Part shown: piece after piece, positions 1-7,906 of the stretch | Layout of the letters: each line of letters opens with the position of its first letter | Position numbering within the stretch: position 1 is the first letter of the stretch | NCBI GenBank assembly: GCA_036505615.1 | Contig: DASXTB010000356.1 | Coordinates: 1 to 14,887, forward strand | From: DASXTB01 sp036505615 | GTDB lineage: Bacteria > Acidobacteriota > UBA6911 > JACQSX01 | DNA length: 14,887 nt | Reading direction: 5' to 3' | Program-made: the position numbers and the translations under genes | Notes under the pieces: model-generated | Databases searched by the model: none | Told to the model about the DNA's origin: nothing | The model's input: only the letters and a program-made list of their open reading frames with translations

Positions 1-1048
1 CCGGCAGACCAAGAATGAAGTCGCCGTGAACGACCAGTCCCAGCTTGTGACAGTCCTTGGTAAATTGACGAGCGCGCTCGATAGTGGCGCCTTTCTTAAT
101 GTTCTTCAGAATCTGCTGGTCACCCGACTCGTAGCCAACAATCAGCAGGCGACAGCCCGCATCCTTCATGGCTTTCAATGTTTCGTAATCAGTGGTGACA
201 CGGGACGTACAGGACCACGTGAGCTTCAACGGCTTCAGCTTGGAACACAATTCAACTGTGCGCGCCTTTTGAATGTTGAAAGTATCGTCATCGAAGAAAA
301 ATTCCTTCACCCCGGGCCAGTACTCTTTGGCCTTAGCCATCTCGCGGGCGACGTCGTCGGTGGAGCGCTTGCGCCACGGATGACCACTCAAGGTCTGCGG
401 CCACAGGCAAAATGTACACTGCGCGGGACATCCCCGCGTGGTGTAAAGCGAAACGTAGGGATAGAGCAGGAAGGGCACGTTGTAGCGCTTCACGTCCAGA
501 TCGCGGCGATAAACCTCAGTCACGTGGGGCAGGGAGTCCAGGTCTTCGATCTGCGGCCGATCCGGTGTGTGTACCACCGATCCATTGCTACGATACGAAA
601 TCCCCAGAATCTCATCCAACGGTTTTCCCTGGGCGAACTCCACCACCGAATAATCGAATTCTTTGCGACAGACAAAATCAATCGCCGGACAATCCTTCAA
701 CGATCTTTCCGGCAGCACCGTTACATGAGGACCCACAAAGGCAATCTTGATCGCCGGATTAACTTCCTTGATCGCTTTCGCCAGCCCGATATCGCCGGGG
801 AATCCAGGCGTGCTGGTAAATAGAACCAGGAACTCGTAATCATGCGCGATCTTGATGGTCTCTTCAGCCGAGACGTGATGGGAAGGAGCGTCCAGCAAGC
901 GCGCGCCCTCAAGCATTCCGGTGGGATAGGCAAGCCAAACCGGATACCAATACGACTCAATTTCTCGAGTCGCCGGCCAACGTGATCCCGCTCCTCCGTC
1001 GAAATTCTCAAACGAAGGCGGGTTGAGAAACAGTGTTTTTAAGGGCAT
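1..1048 (-). CDS. hpnJ: HpnJ-type B12-binding radical SAM protein, hopanoid biosynthesis (C-terminus off the left edge)
   Basis: Translating the minus strand from the ATG at 1048 gives 349 residues with no stop to the window edge. It opens MPLKTLFLNPPSFENFDGG, the characteristic HpnJ N-terminus. Residues about 1-190 form a B12-binding-like domain, followed by the radical SAM cluster motif CPAQCTFC with Cys207, Cys211 and Cys214, then FFFDDDTFN (Asp253-255). HpnJ proteins are about 470 residues, so roughly 120 are missing. Established knowledge: in Burkholderia, HpnJ is needed to turn bacteriohopanetetrol glucosamine into the cyclitol ether. No Shine-Dalgarno precedes the ATG; a TATAAG hexamer ends 12 bases before it, so hpnJ may have its own promoter and a very short leader rather than depending on the TolC gene 212 bases upstream. 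The family call is firm; the exact hopanoid product is inferred from homology. Confidence 0.93.
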   Translation of the reverse strand, partial: MPLKTLFLNPPSFENFDGGAGSRWPATREIESYWYPVWLAYPTGMLEGARLLDAPSHHVSAEETIKIAHDYEFLVLFTSTPGFPGDIGLAKAIKEVNPAIKIAFVGPHVTVLPERSLKDCPAIDFVCRKEFDYSVVEFAQGKPLDEILGISYRSNGSVVHTPDRPQIEDLDSLPHVTEVYRRDLDVKRYNVPFLLYPYVSLYTTRGCPAQCTFCLWPQTLSGHPWRKRSTDDVAREMAKAKEYWPGVKEFFFDDDTFNIQKARTVELCSKLKPLKLTWSCTSRVTTDYETLKAMKDAGCRLLIVGYESGDQQILKNIKKGATIERARQFTKDCHKLGLVVHGDFILGLP

Positions 1049-1216
1049 ATGTTTGAATAACTTATACTAACATCCTTGAGCGGATTTTTCCCTACCCGCA
1101 GGGTACGTTTCGAGTACGTATCAGGCCTACGACCCGCTGATCAATCAGGTTAGGGGACACCCTCGCCATGCACAAAGGGTTTGCGTTGAATGGCCGCTCT
1201 TACTGCTCCAACAGGC

Positions 1217-1239
1217 TGCTCCCACAGGGAATGGGAGCA
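1217..1239 (-). terminator. Perfect 8-bp hairpin downstream of the TolC-type gene
   Basis: TGCTCCCA (1217-1224) and TGGGAGCA (1232-1239) are exact inverted repeats around a 7-base loop. On the minus strand the hairpin starts 21 bases after the stop codon of the TolC-type gene. No clear U-run follows, so it may be a poor intrinsic terminator or a 3'-end stabiliser. It separates the efflux genes from hpnJ. Nothing else is recognisable in the 212-base gap 1049-1260. Confidence 0.45.
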
Positions 1240-1260
1240 TCCTCGGGGACCGCGATAGAG

Positions 1261-2568
1261 CTACTTGCCAACCCCGGCCCATGCAGCCAACTCGTCCGTG
1301 GCGCGCAAGAGCGTGATGCGGGCTTTCTGCAACTCGAAACTGGTGTCCTGCAAAGCGTTGTAGCGCTCATTGGCCTGCATGCGCGCATCCTCCACATCGT
1401 GAAGGGTGGCAGTACCGGCGTCCATGCGGACTTGCGACGCCTCCAGATTGGACTGCGCCACCTGATATTCCAGATCCGCTACCTCGTGGGCCGCGCTCAA
1501 TTGTTCCACCGCGCGCTGCAGCTTTAAGGTCTCTTCCGATACTCGGTTCTTGGCGGCTTCGGCATCTTTTTTAGCGCGCAAGGCTTCGGCATCGGCAGCG
1601 GCTGCGTGGGCATGCTGTGAAGGACTCAGGAATGGAAAACGGATCGCCACGCCCAGAGTCGCGTTATGACGATCAAACGATTTGTAAAACTGGTCATAAT
1701 TGTTATACCGGGAGAGCAGGGCATACTGACCCGCGAAGTCCACCGCTGGCCACATTGCCCGGTGTTCACCCCGCGCCCGGAAACTTTGGGCAGTGGCATG
1801 ATGTTCCGCCGCCTTTACGGATGGGCTGACCTCCAGCGCCTGGCCAGCAAGATTGTCTTCCTGCTTCGCCTCGGGAAGCGGCGGAATCGATCCGGGAATG
1901 GTCTCGATCGAGCTCGCAGGAATTCCTGTCATTTGTGACAACCGGTTGCGCAACACGTCGACTGCTCCTTGCGCCTCAGCCATCCGCATGCGCACCCGGG
2001 CGGTACTTAGACGCGCCTTGTTCCGTGCCAGTGAACTATCTATCCCTTCCCGGACACGTTCATTGACCACCTGCTCCATTTTGAGCGCAGCCGCCTGTTC
2101 CTCGCGGAGGTGACTTTGCAGTGCCTCCCATTTGCTGAGTTCGGCGTAGCTGAGGACGGTATCCTGAATAACCTGGTTTCGCTGGTCCTTGGTCTGCATG
2201 CCGGAACTTTTCCACTCCGTCTTCGCGGCTCTGACAAAATCGCGCAGAGCTGGATTAATGAGCGCGGATTGCGCATTGACGTTGATGATGGACGGTGCCG
2301 AGCCCTCCAAGCTCAAGGGAAACCCCCACGACGCGCCGAGGCCAGAGCCGAGAATGACCTGTGGCAAATATTGATTGCGCGCCTCATGGTAAGAGGCAAA
2401 GGCGCGCTGCTCGTCCGCGGAAGCGGCGCCCGACGCCGTACTGTGGCTCAGCGCCAACTGGACCGCGCGTTGCAGAGGCAAAGGCTCAGCCACGAGCATG
2501 GGTACGGCCACAAGAAGAAACAATAATCGGCTGAGACGACGCGAGATATAGTACGAAACAAGTTTCAT
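1261..2568 (-). CDS. TolC-family outer-membrane efflux channel
   Basis: A 435-residue protein of the outer-membrane efflux (OEP/TolC) family, which forms the trimeric outer-membrane exit duct of tripartite pumps and type I secretion systems. The start was set at the ATG at 2568 because AAAGGTGGAA lies just upstream. The alternative GTG at 2649 would add 27 residues before a perfectly placed signal peptide. Residues 1-25 form a basic-then-hydrophobic Sec signal (YYISRRLSRLLFLLVAVPML), with likely cleavage after LVA. The mature protein has two similar long alpha-helical halves rich in Ala, Gln and Glu. The first contains LSQMTGIP, a recurring OEP motif, and the second carries the NLEASQVRMDAGTATLHDV segment typical of the second repeat. 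No lipobox cysteine is present. It is the last gene of the adaptor-TPR-channel set, 125 bases after the TPR gene. The substrate cannot be deduced. Confidence 0.9.
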   Translation of the reverse strand: MKLVSYYISRRLSRLLFLLVAVPMLVAEPLPLQRAVQLALSHSTASGAASADEQRAFASYHEARNQYLPQVILGSGLGASWGFPLSLEGSAPSIINVNAQSALINPALRDFVRAAKTEWKSSGMQTKDQRNQVIQDTVLSYAELSKWEALQSHLREEQAAALKMEQVVNERVREGIDSSLARNKARLSTARVRMRMAEAQGAVDVLRNRLSQMTGIPASSIETIPGSIPPLPEAKQEDNLAGQALEVSPSVKAAEHHATAQSFRARGEHRAMWPAVDFAGQYALLSRYNNYDQFYKSFDRHNATLGVAIRFPFLSPSQHAHAAAADAEALRAKKDAEAAKNRVSEETLKLQRAVEQLSAAHEVADLEYQVAQSNLEASQVRMDAGTATLHDVEDARMQANERYNALQDTSFELQKARITLLRATDELAAWAGVGK

Positions 2569-2693
2569 CTTTCCACCTTTGAGCTGAAAGCATCGTAGAA
2601 AAAGCGATTGTAACTGAGGGACGAATAGGAGGAACTCAAGCGCAGGCACGCCTCAGATGAGACATCGAGAATGGAGAAACCGTGCTTAATGCA

Positions 2694-3659
2694 TCAGCGA
2701 TTGACGCGGTTCAAGGCATCTTTGGCCCGGGAGAAATTCCTCGCCAGCGTCAACGCGGCAGAATATTGCTGGGCCGCGCCTGGTTTGTCTCCTTGTTTTT
2801 CCAGAATAGTTCCCAACAGATAATGAGCCTTGAAGGTGGGCGCATCTTCTGAAGGGGAACCGGAAGCGATATATCGGCGCAACAACTGAACCGCTAAGGG
2901 AAAGTTGCGTCCGGCGCGGACCAGGGTCTCGGCCGCGTCTACCAGCACCACCGATGCCTTAATAGGTGCCGCGCTAATCTGGTCGATTGCCTTTTCCATA
3001 TCATTTAACCGCCCTGTGTGCCGATAGAATGATGCCAAATTCAACCATGAGTCGGCGCTGCCATTGTCTGCCCGAATGGCTGCCCGATATTCCTGCTCCG
3101 CAATTGTAAGGTCTTTTTTCTTCTCTGCGATCCGGCCGTTAATCCAGTGCGCCTTCGCATCATCCAAGACTGCCAGTTTTGCAGCCTGCGCACGCGCTTT
3201 ATCCTGTCCTCCGCCGACGATTCCCGGCGCTTCGAGGTAGAACTCGGCGAGGTCGGTACGAGCGTCCACGTTTTTAGGATCCAACTCCACGGCACGCTCA
3301 AACTCGGTTCGTACTTTCTTGGCCAGTCCCGCGGCGGTAAAAAAACTGGAGGCATCTGCCTTTTCTCCATAGGTCCGACCAAGCCACAAGTGGTAGTTGC
3401 TGTTGTTTGGAGCAAGTTCGACGGCCTTCTCGCAGGCGGTTGCAGCGCGATCCCAGTCTTCCACGGCGAAATAGGCACGGCATAGCAGGTTATGAGCTTG
3501 AGCATCGTTGGGCGTCTGGCTCAATTCCCCCCGTAAAGTGCTAATGGCATCGTCCACCCGTCCAGCCGCCAATAAGGCTGGTGCGTTGTCGGCCGCGCCC
3601 GCTATGCAAGCGAAAGCCGCCAATAAAGCTGTGGTCAGAATTGTTCTCGCCATTTGCAT
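2694..3659 (-). CDS. Secreted TPR-repeat protein between efflux adaptor and channel genes
   Basis: A 321-residue protein with a signal peptide (MARTILTTALLAAFACIAGAA) followed by tetratricopeptide-like helical repeats almost to the end. Recognisable units include ALLAAGRVDDAISTLRGEL, AHNLLCRAYFAVEDWDRA, NNSNYHLWLGRTYGEKA and SWLNLASFYRHTGRLNDM. TPRs bind peptides or scaffold complexes; no catalytic domain is visible. The start at 3659 is preferred over the ATG at 3653 because AGGTGG (3671-3676) sits 11 bases upstream of it. The stop of the adaptor gene is only 3 bases away, so the two are surely co-transcribed and probably translationally coupled. The position suggests a periplasmic accessory of the tripartite assembly or its cargo (inference). 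Several orphan TPR proteins have unrelated roles, so the function remains open. Confidence 0.85.
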   Translation of the reverse strand: MQMARTILTTALLAAFACIAGAADNAPALLAAGRVDDAISTLRGELSQTPNDAQAHNLLCRAYFAVEDWDRAATACEKAVELAPNNSNYHLWLGRTYGEKADASSFFTAAGLAKKVRTEFERAVELDPKNVDARTDLAEFYLEAPGIVGGGQDKARAQAAKLAVLDDAKAHWINGRIAEKKKDLTIAEQEYRAAIRADNGSADSWLNLASFYRHTGRLNDMEKAIDQISAAPIKASVVLVDAAETLVRAGRNFPLAVQLLRRYIASGSPSEDAPTFKAHYLLGTILEKQGDKPGAAQQYSAALTLARNFSRAKDALNRVNR

Positions 3660-3662
3660 TTG

Positions 3663-4910
3663 CTAACGAACCACCTTTACATCCGCACCGTTTTTCAAGG
3701 GCTTGGAGTTAGTTGAACCCAGCGCGAGGAGCGCGTTGTCAGTCAGTCCAGCGGTAATCTCGACTTGCGTTAAGTTAGAAATCGAAACCTGCACATCCCG
3801 ACGGACCAGTCGGCCGTTCGCGATCTCGAAGACGAAGGTGTTGCTGTCCTGCCGTATGGCCTCGCGCGGAACCGTAATCACATTGCGATGCTCGGCCGCA
3901 ACAATGGTGACGCCCACATTAATGTTGGGAAGCAACTTGAAATCGTGGTTATCGACCACAGTTGTGGTTTCTCCCACATTGCGTGTGCCCCGCAGTTTGA
4001 CACTAGCCGGTACCATATCCACTTTCCCCTCCCAAACCCGGCCAGGCACCGCATCCCACGTAATTTCTATTTTTTGTCCCGGGGACAGCCGTCCCACGTC
4101 AGGCTCATCCACGTAAGCTCGTACCAGCACGTGAGAGAGGTCGGCCATTTGCAATACCAGGTCTCCCGGGCCAACGTAGGCGCCCTGGCGCACCGGAAGC
4201 GAATACACCACACCATCGAAGGGAGCGCGAACATTAAGCCGGCTTAGTACGTCCTGCGCCGCTGCATAGGCGGCTTGCGCCTCAACCCGCTGAGCGCCTA
4301 CCCGCGCTATTTCCGGTTGTGAGTAACGGTCCTTCTGCTTTTGCTGAAGGAATTTGAGATCTGCGTCGGCGCGTGTCAGTTGATTCTCTGCGTCTTTAAC
4401 TTCACCGGGAGAGGCCGCGCCTTTCTGTTGCAAGCGTCGCAGAGCCTCCAGATTACGCTGTGCGGCATCACGATCGGCGCGTGCCTTCATCACCTGCGAT
4501 TCGATATTCAGCACTTCTTCCCGATTGCCTCCACTCTCGATAGCGCTGGTATTGGCCTGCGCACCGCGTACCTGGGATAAAGCTCTCGCTGCCTGGCTTC
4601 TGGCCTCTGCGTCATTCAATTGCAGGAGTAGCTGTCCCTTCTTTACGTGATCGCCTTCCTTTGCCAGCACCTTTTTTATGGTGGTGCCGATAGGAGAATG
4701 CGCCTCAAAATTTTGTACAGGTTCGATCTTTCCATTGGTAGAAATTAAACTGCGAATGGTGCCGCGCTCGGCCTTGGCGGCCCGTACCGTCACACTGTCA
4801 TCGCGCGACATAAAGGACGCAAGCAGGATGACCGCCACAATGATTCCCACTCCCCAAATGATCCAGGGACGCCGGGAAAAAAAGCCGGTATTGTTTACGG
4901 TAGCTGCCAT
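3663..4910 (-). CDS. HlyD/MacA-type periplasmic adaptor (membrane-fusion protein) of a tripartite efflux system
   Basis: About 415 residues from the ATG at 4910. A GTG at 4937 would add nine residues; neither has a strong Shine-Dalgarno. An N-terminal transmembrane anchor (PWIIWGVGIIVAVILLASF) is followed by the first half of the lipoyl/barrel-sandwich domain (PIGTTIKKVLAKEGDHVKKG). Next come a helical hairpin rich in Ala, Gln and Arg and the second lipoyl half (LNVRAPFDGVVYSLPVRQGA). A beta-barrel and a membrane-proximal domain ending NVITVPREAI...LLALG close the protein. Family knowledge: such adaptors bridge an inner-membrane MacB, RND or MFS pump to a TolC channel, and the channel gene is two genes downstream. 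No pump gene is in the window, and the gene upstream is divergent queF, so the partner must be encoded elsewhere. Confidence 0.9.
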   Translation of the reverse strand: MAATVNNTGFFSRRPWIIWGVGIIVAVILLASFMSRDDSVTVRAAKAERGTIRSLISTNGKIEPVQNFEAHSPIGTTIKKVLAKEGDHVKKGQLLLQLNDAEARSQAARALSQVRGAQANTSAIESGGNREEVLNIESQVMKARADRDAAQRNLEALRRLQQKGAASPGEVKDAENQLTRADADLKFLQQKQKDRYSQPEIARVGAQRVEAQAAYAAAQDVLSRLNVRAPFDGVVYSLPVRQGAYVGPGDLVLQMADLSHVLVRAYVDEPDVGRLSPGQKIEITWDAVPGRVWEGKVDMVPASVKLRGTRNVGETTTVVDNHDFKLLPNINVGVTIVAAEHRNVITVPREAIRQDSNTFVFEIANGRLVRRDVQVSISNLTQVEITAGLTDNALLALGSTNSKPLKNGADVKVVR

Positions 4911-5017
4911 TCCAGTTTGTACTGAATAATCTATCACTTGCCGCCATTGCGGCCGGGAAAAGCGATTACCTGTTTAGATGCCGCAGCCTGCCAAAAAATC
5001 GCAAATCCTTGCAGTCT

Positions 5018-5045
5018 TTGACCGTGCTCCTGGGCTGGTTACAAT
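5018..5045 (+). promoter_or_regulatory. Sigma70-like promoter of queF placed for a leaderless mRNA
   Basis: TTGACC (5018-5023) matches the -35 consensus at 5 of 6 positions and TACAAT (5040-5045) matches the -10 at 5 of 6, with a 16-base spacer. Six bases separate the -10 from the queF ATG at 5052, so the expected transcription start is the A of the start codon. This is sequence evidence only. Confidence 0.55.
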
Positions 5046-5051
5046 GGGGAT

Positions 5052-5465
5052 ATGCCTAATCGGCAACGCTATACCACAGAACACGCCGAGGCGGGTCTGG
5101 ATGCTAAGTTTCCGGAGATCGAGACCTGGCCAAACCAATTTCCCGGCTACGAAATCGTAGTGGACGACCCGGAGTTCACCTCTGTCTGTCCCAAGACCGG
5201 ACTGCCGGACTTCGGTGTACTTACGATCCGCTACATGCCTGACCAACATTGTTTGGAACTGAGATCACTCAAGGAATACTTGCAGTCCTACCGCAATCTG
5301 GGGATCTTTCAGGAAAACATCGTGAACCAGGTGTTGGAAGACGTAGTGCGCTGGGCTCGTCCTGTTTGGGCCGAGGTGAAAGGAGAATTCCGCCCCCGTG
5401 GCGGAATCTCAACCGTGGTGACAGCGCGGTGGCCCAGGCCCAAAGCCGGCAAAAACGGAAAATGA
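5052..5465 (+). CDS. queF: NADPH-dependent 7-cyano-7-deazaguanine (preQ0) reductase QueF, short form
   Basis: A 137-residue protein, the size of the short single-domain QueF type. QueF reduces the nitrile of preQ0 to the aminomethyl of preQ1 using two NADPH, in the cytosolic queuosine tRNA-modification pathway. Visible: EFTSVCPKTGLPDFG with the thioimide-forming Cys46 and proton-donor Asp53; the QueF motif as LELRSLKEY (Glu69; usually ESKSLK or ELKSLK); and the C-terminal FRPRGGIS. In the segment that is normally FHE, this protein has FQE (IFQENIVN), so the substrate-site His is Gln. The GGGGA just before the ATG is too close to act as a Shine-Dalgarno, in line with the leaderless promoter. 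No preQ1 riboswitch was recognised upstream. It is divergent from the efflux adaptor gene; other que genes are not in the window. Confidence 0.95.
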   Translation: MPNRQRYTTEHAEAGLDAKFPEIETWPNQFPGYEIVVDDPEFTSVCPKTGLPDFGVLTIRYMPDQHCLELRSLKEYLQSYRNLGIFQENIVNQVLEDVVRWARPVWAEVKGEFRPRGGISTVVTARWPRPKAGKNGK

Positions 5466-5482
5466 TATAGTCCCACGCCATC

Positions 5483-6727
5483 GTGGCAAATGTTCGTCTT
5501 TACCCTCGAACCGCGCTTGTCCTGCTCACCGCGCTCAACCTGCTCAACTACATTGACCGCTCCGTCCTGTTCGCGGTGCAGCCGCTGGTGCAGGCCGAAT
5601 TTCATCTTACGAACGCCCAGGTCGCATATCTCACCAGCGCCTTCCTTCTGTTTTACATGGTCGCTGCACCATTTACTGGTCCACTTGCCGACCGCTATTC
5701 ACGCAAGTTGATTATCGCGATCGGTGCATTCTTTTGGAGTGGACTTACTCTCCTAACCGCCGTTACTCATAGCTATCAAGCACTGTTGGTCCGCCATACC
5801 CTCGTCGGTATCGGAGAAGCCAGCTTCGTCACCATTGCGCCGACTTTTGTGGCTGACCTCTTTCCTGAAGAGCAGCGCGGGCGTATTCTGGGCGTCTTCT
5901 ATCTCGCGATTCCCGTGGGCACCGCGCTGGGTTATGTGCTGGGCGGCAATCTTGGGACACGCTTCGGCTGGCGATTCCCCTTCTACATCGCAGCGTTTCC
6001 CGGGTTCCTGCTTGCGCTGATGATGCTGTTCATCCCCGAACCGCCTCGTGGCCAATTCGATTCTGTGAAAGAGACCGCCGAGCGCGGAACCATCCGGGGC
6101 CTTACCAGAAACCCTGCTTTTTGGACTGCAACTCTGGGCATGGCCATGATGACCTTCGCGCTTGGCGGTATCCAGGTGTGGATGCCGACGTTCCTCTCCA
6201 CTATGCGTGGATACTCCTTGAAGGCTGCTAATCAGCTTTTTGGTGCAATCATTGTGTTGGATGGAACGCTCGCCTCCTTGGCCGGGGGGTGGTTGGGAGA
6301 CCGCTTTCTTCGAAATACAAAAGGATCCTATTACATGGTGTCAGCGATCAGCATGGCCCTCGGAGTGCCAGTGATGATCATTGCCCTCTTCGCCAGGGGA
6401 CCGGCAATGGTGCCTGGAATTCTGGTCGCCGCGTTTCTTCTCTTGCTCAACACAGCCCCCCTCAACGCGGCTCTGATCAATTCTGTTGGCGCTCATATTC
6501 GCTCCACGGCCATTGCGGTCAACATTTTCATTATTCATCTCTTGGGGGACGTACCTTCCCCAGCCGTGATGGGATGGATCGCTGACCGGCGTTCGCTGCA
6601 AGTCGCCTTTATTTGTCCAGTCGTCGCCATGGCGGTCTCTTCTGCCATACTCTTTTACGGCATGCGTTTTGCTCCCGAGGTGCGAGTCCGAAAATCCCCC
6701 GGCGCAGTTGGGGCCGAGGCGGGATGA
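5483..6727 (+). CDS. Spinster-like major facilitator superfamily transporter
   Basis: A 414-residue, 12-helix MFS protein of the inner membrane. The N-terminus LNLLNYIDRSVLFAVQPLV contains the NY-x-DR signature in helix 1 (Asp25, Arg26) seen in the Spinster (Spns) group. MFS motif A is GPLADRYSRK (66-75), and helix 4 carries RHTLVGIGEASF. Family knowledge: animal Spns proteins move lysophospholipids and sphingosine-1-phosphate, and many bacterial relatives are annotated only as MFS. Translation starts at a GTG (5483) 17 bases after queF with no good Shine-Dalgarno; TATAGT at 5466-5471 could be a -10 giving a leader of about five bases. The stop overlaps the next start as ATGA, so this transporter is translationally coupled to a glycosyltransferase. 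A lipid or glycolipid substrate is plausible inference, not shown. Confidence 0.88.
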   Translation: MANVRLYPRTALVLLTALNLLNYIDRSVLFAVQPLVQAEFHLTNAQVAYLTSAFLLFYMVAAPFTGPLADRYSRKLIIAIGAFFWSGLTLLTAVTHSYQALLVRHTLVGIGEASFVTIAPTFVADLFPEEQRGRILGVFYLAIPVGTALGYVLGGNLGTRFGWRFPFYIAAFPGFLLALMMLFIPEPPRGQFDSVKETAERGTIRGLTRNPAFWTATLGMAMMTFALGGIQVWMPTFLSTMRGYSLKAANQLFGAIIVLDGTLASLAGGWLGDRFLRNTKGSYYMVSAISMALGVPVMIIALFARGPAMVPGILVAAFLLLLNTAPLNAALINSVGAHIRSTAIAVNIFIIHLLGDVPSPAVMGWIADRRSLQVAFICPVVAMAVSSAILFYGMRFAPEVRVRKSPGAVGAEAG

Positions 6728-7899
6728 GCTATTTCCATTGGATTGCAGGCAGCATCCTGTCTATTGCGTGGCTGTCGCGTCTAGTTGGCGCAGCGCTAGG
6801 GATGCCAAAAATCCCCGATATTTCCCGCCCCGAATGGGATCGCAATCCAGTCCGTCCCACCGGCAATCCTCGAGTCAGCATCGTTGTTCCCTCTTGCAAT
6901 GAAGAAGAAGCCATAGAACAGGCCCTCACTCGCCTGCTCGATATCGCTTACGACAACTACGAAATCATCGCGGTGAACGATCGTTCCACCGATCGCACGG
7001 GTGAGATGTTGGATCGCATCGCCGCCAATGCCAAAGACCAAGGGAGGATGAAAGTCATCCACATCGCAACGTTGCCTTCCGGCTGGCTAGGCAAAACCCA
7101 TGCCATGTGGACCGCAACGCGACAGGCCGGCGGGGAATGGCTGTTATTCACCGATGCCGACGTGCTTTTCAAGCCAGACGCGCTGCGTCGTGCTCTGGCT
7201 TACGCGGAAGCTGAAGCCGCCGACCATGTCGTGCTGTTTCCCCGCATGATCATGAAGAGTCCAGGCGAAAAAATGATGATCGCTTTCTTTCAAACTCTGT
7301 TTGTCTTCGGACATCGCCCCTGGAAGGTGGCTGATCCAGACACTCGCGATCACATGGGAGTGGGCGCATTCAATATGGTTCGTCGCCGGGTATACGAAGC
7401 CGTCGGCACCTATCAAGCACTGCGCTTTGAAGTGGTCGATGACATGAAGTTGGGCAAAGTCGTGAAAAATGCCGGCTATCGTCAGCGCAACGTTTTCGGT
7501 GGGGATTTGATTTCCATTCGCTGGGCAAAGGGCGCCATGGGCGTCGTACGCAACTTGACCAAGAATTTCTTTGCCATCATGTCATTTCAATGGCCGCGAG
7601 CGCTGTCAACGTGTTTTGCTCTGGCATTTCTGAATCTCATGCCCTTCATCGGAGTGGGACTGGCGCAGGGATGGGAGCGCCTACCCTACGCCGTGGCGCT
7701 GTTAACTATATTTTTGATTTATGTTGGCATGTCGTGGAAGTCTCCAGTGCCGCCGTACTATTTTCTGCTACATCCGATTAGTACAACACTGTTCGTCTAT
7801 ACTATGCTTCGCTCCATGACGCTCACCCTATGGCGTGGCGGCGTAGTCTGGCGCGGCACAAAATATTCATTGGCAGAGCTAAGGAAGGGATTGGTGTAG
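6724..7899 (+). CDS. Membrane-bound GT2 glycosyltransferase (HpnB/CrtQ-like)
   Basis: A 391-residue family 2 glycosyltransferase. The start is the ATG at 6724, within the ATGA overlap with the transporter stop; an ORF extension upstream lies in the coding region of the transporter. An N-terminal membrane helix (FHWIAGSILSIAWLSRLVGAA) precedes a GT-A domain. That domain contains VSIVVPSCNEEEAIEQAL, the nucleotide-binding VNDRSTDRT, GWLGKTHA, the DxD-type FTDADVLF (Asp144, Asp146), an acidic VVDDMKLG (Asp239/240) and an IRW motif (Arg266-Trp267). Three or four C-terminal hydrophobic helices follow. The GWLGK segment and overall plan resemble the hopene-associated HpnB and carotenoid CrtQ glycosyltransferases, which act on lipid acceptors. 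With hpnJ 5.7 kb away a hopanoid acceptor is possible, but the acceptor cannot be read from sequence. The coupled MFS gene suggests glycosylation and transport of one molecule. Confidence 0.9.
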   Translation: MSYFHWIAGSILSIAWLSRLVGAALGMPKIPDISRPEWDRNPVRPTGNPRVSIVVPSCNEEEAIEQALTRLLDIAYDNYEIIAVNDRSTDRTGEMLDRIAANAKDQGRMKVIHIATLPSGWLGKTHAMWTATRQAGGEWLLFTDADVLFKPDALRRALAYAEAEAADHVVLFPRMIMKSPGEKMMIAFFQTLFVFGHRPWKVADPDTRDHMGVGAFNMVRRRVYEAVGTYQALRFEVVDDMKLGKVVKNAGYRQRNVFGGDLISIRWAKGAMGVVRNLTKNFFAIMSFQWPRALSTCFALAFLNLMPFIGVGLAQGWERLPYAVALLTIFLIYVGMSWKSPVPPYYFLLHPISTTLFVYTMLRSMTLTLWRGGVVWRGTKYSLAELRKGLV

Positions 7900-7906
7900 A
7901 TGGCAC

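Noticed and set aside
26..823. 265-codon open frame on the plus strand
   Set aside because: It is antisense to hpnJ, whose minus-strand translation gives a clear B12/radical SAM protein; the plus-strand product has no recognisable domain.
2569..2649. GTG start 27 codons upstream for the TolC-type protein
   Set aside because: The ATG at 2568 has a strong Shine-Dalgarno and directly begins a signal peptide.
4938..5051. Possible preQ1 riboswitch before queF
   Set aside because: No preQ1-I or -II core could be fitted, and the predicted promoter leaves no transcribed leader.
6613..6723. Upstream extension of the glycosyltransferase
   Set aside because: The added 37 residues lie in the coding sequence of the MFS gene; the ATG at 6724 in the ATGA overlap gives the proper N-terminal membrane helix.
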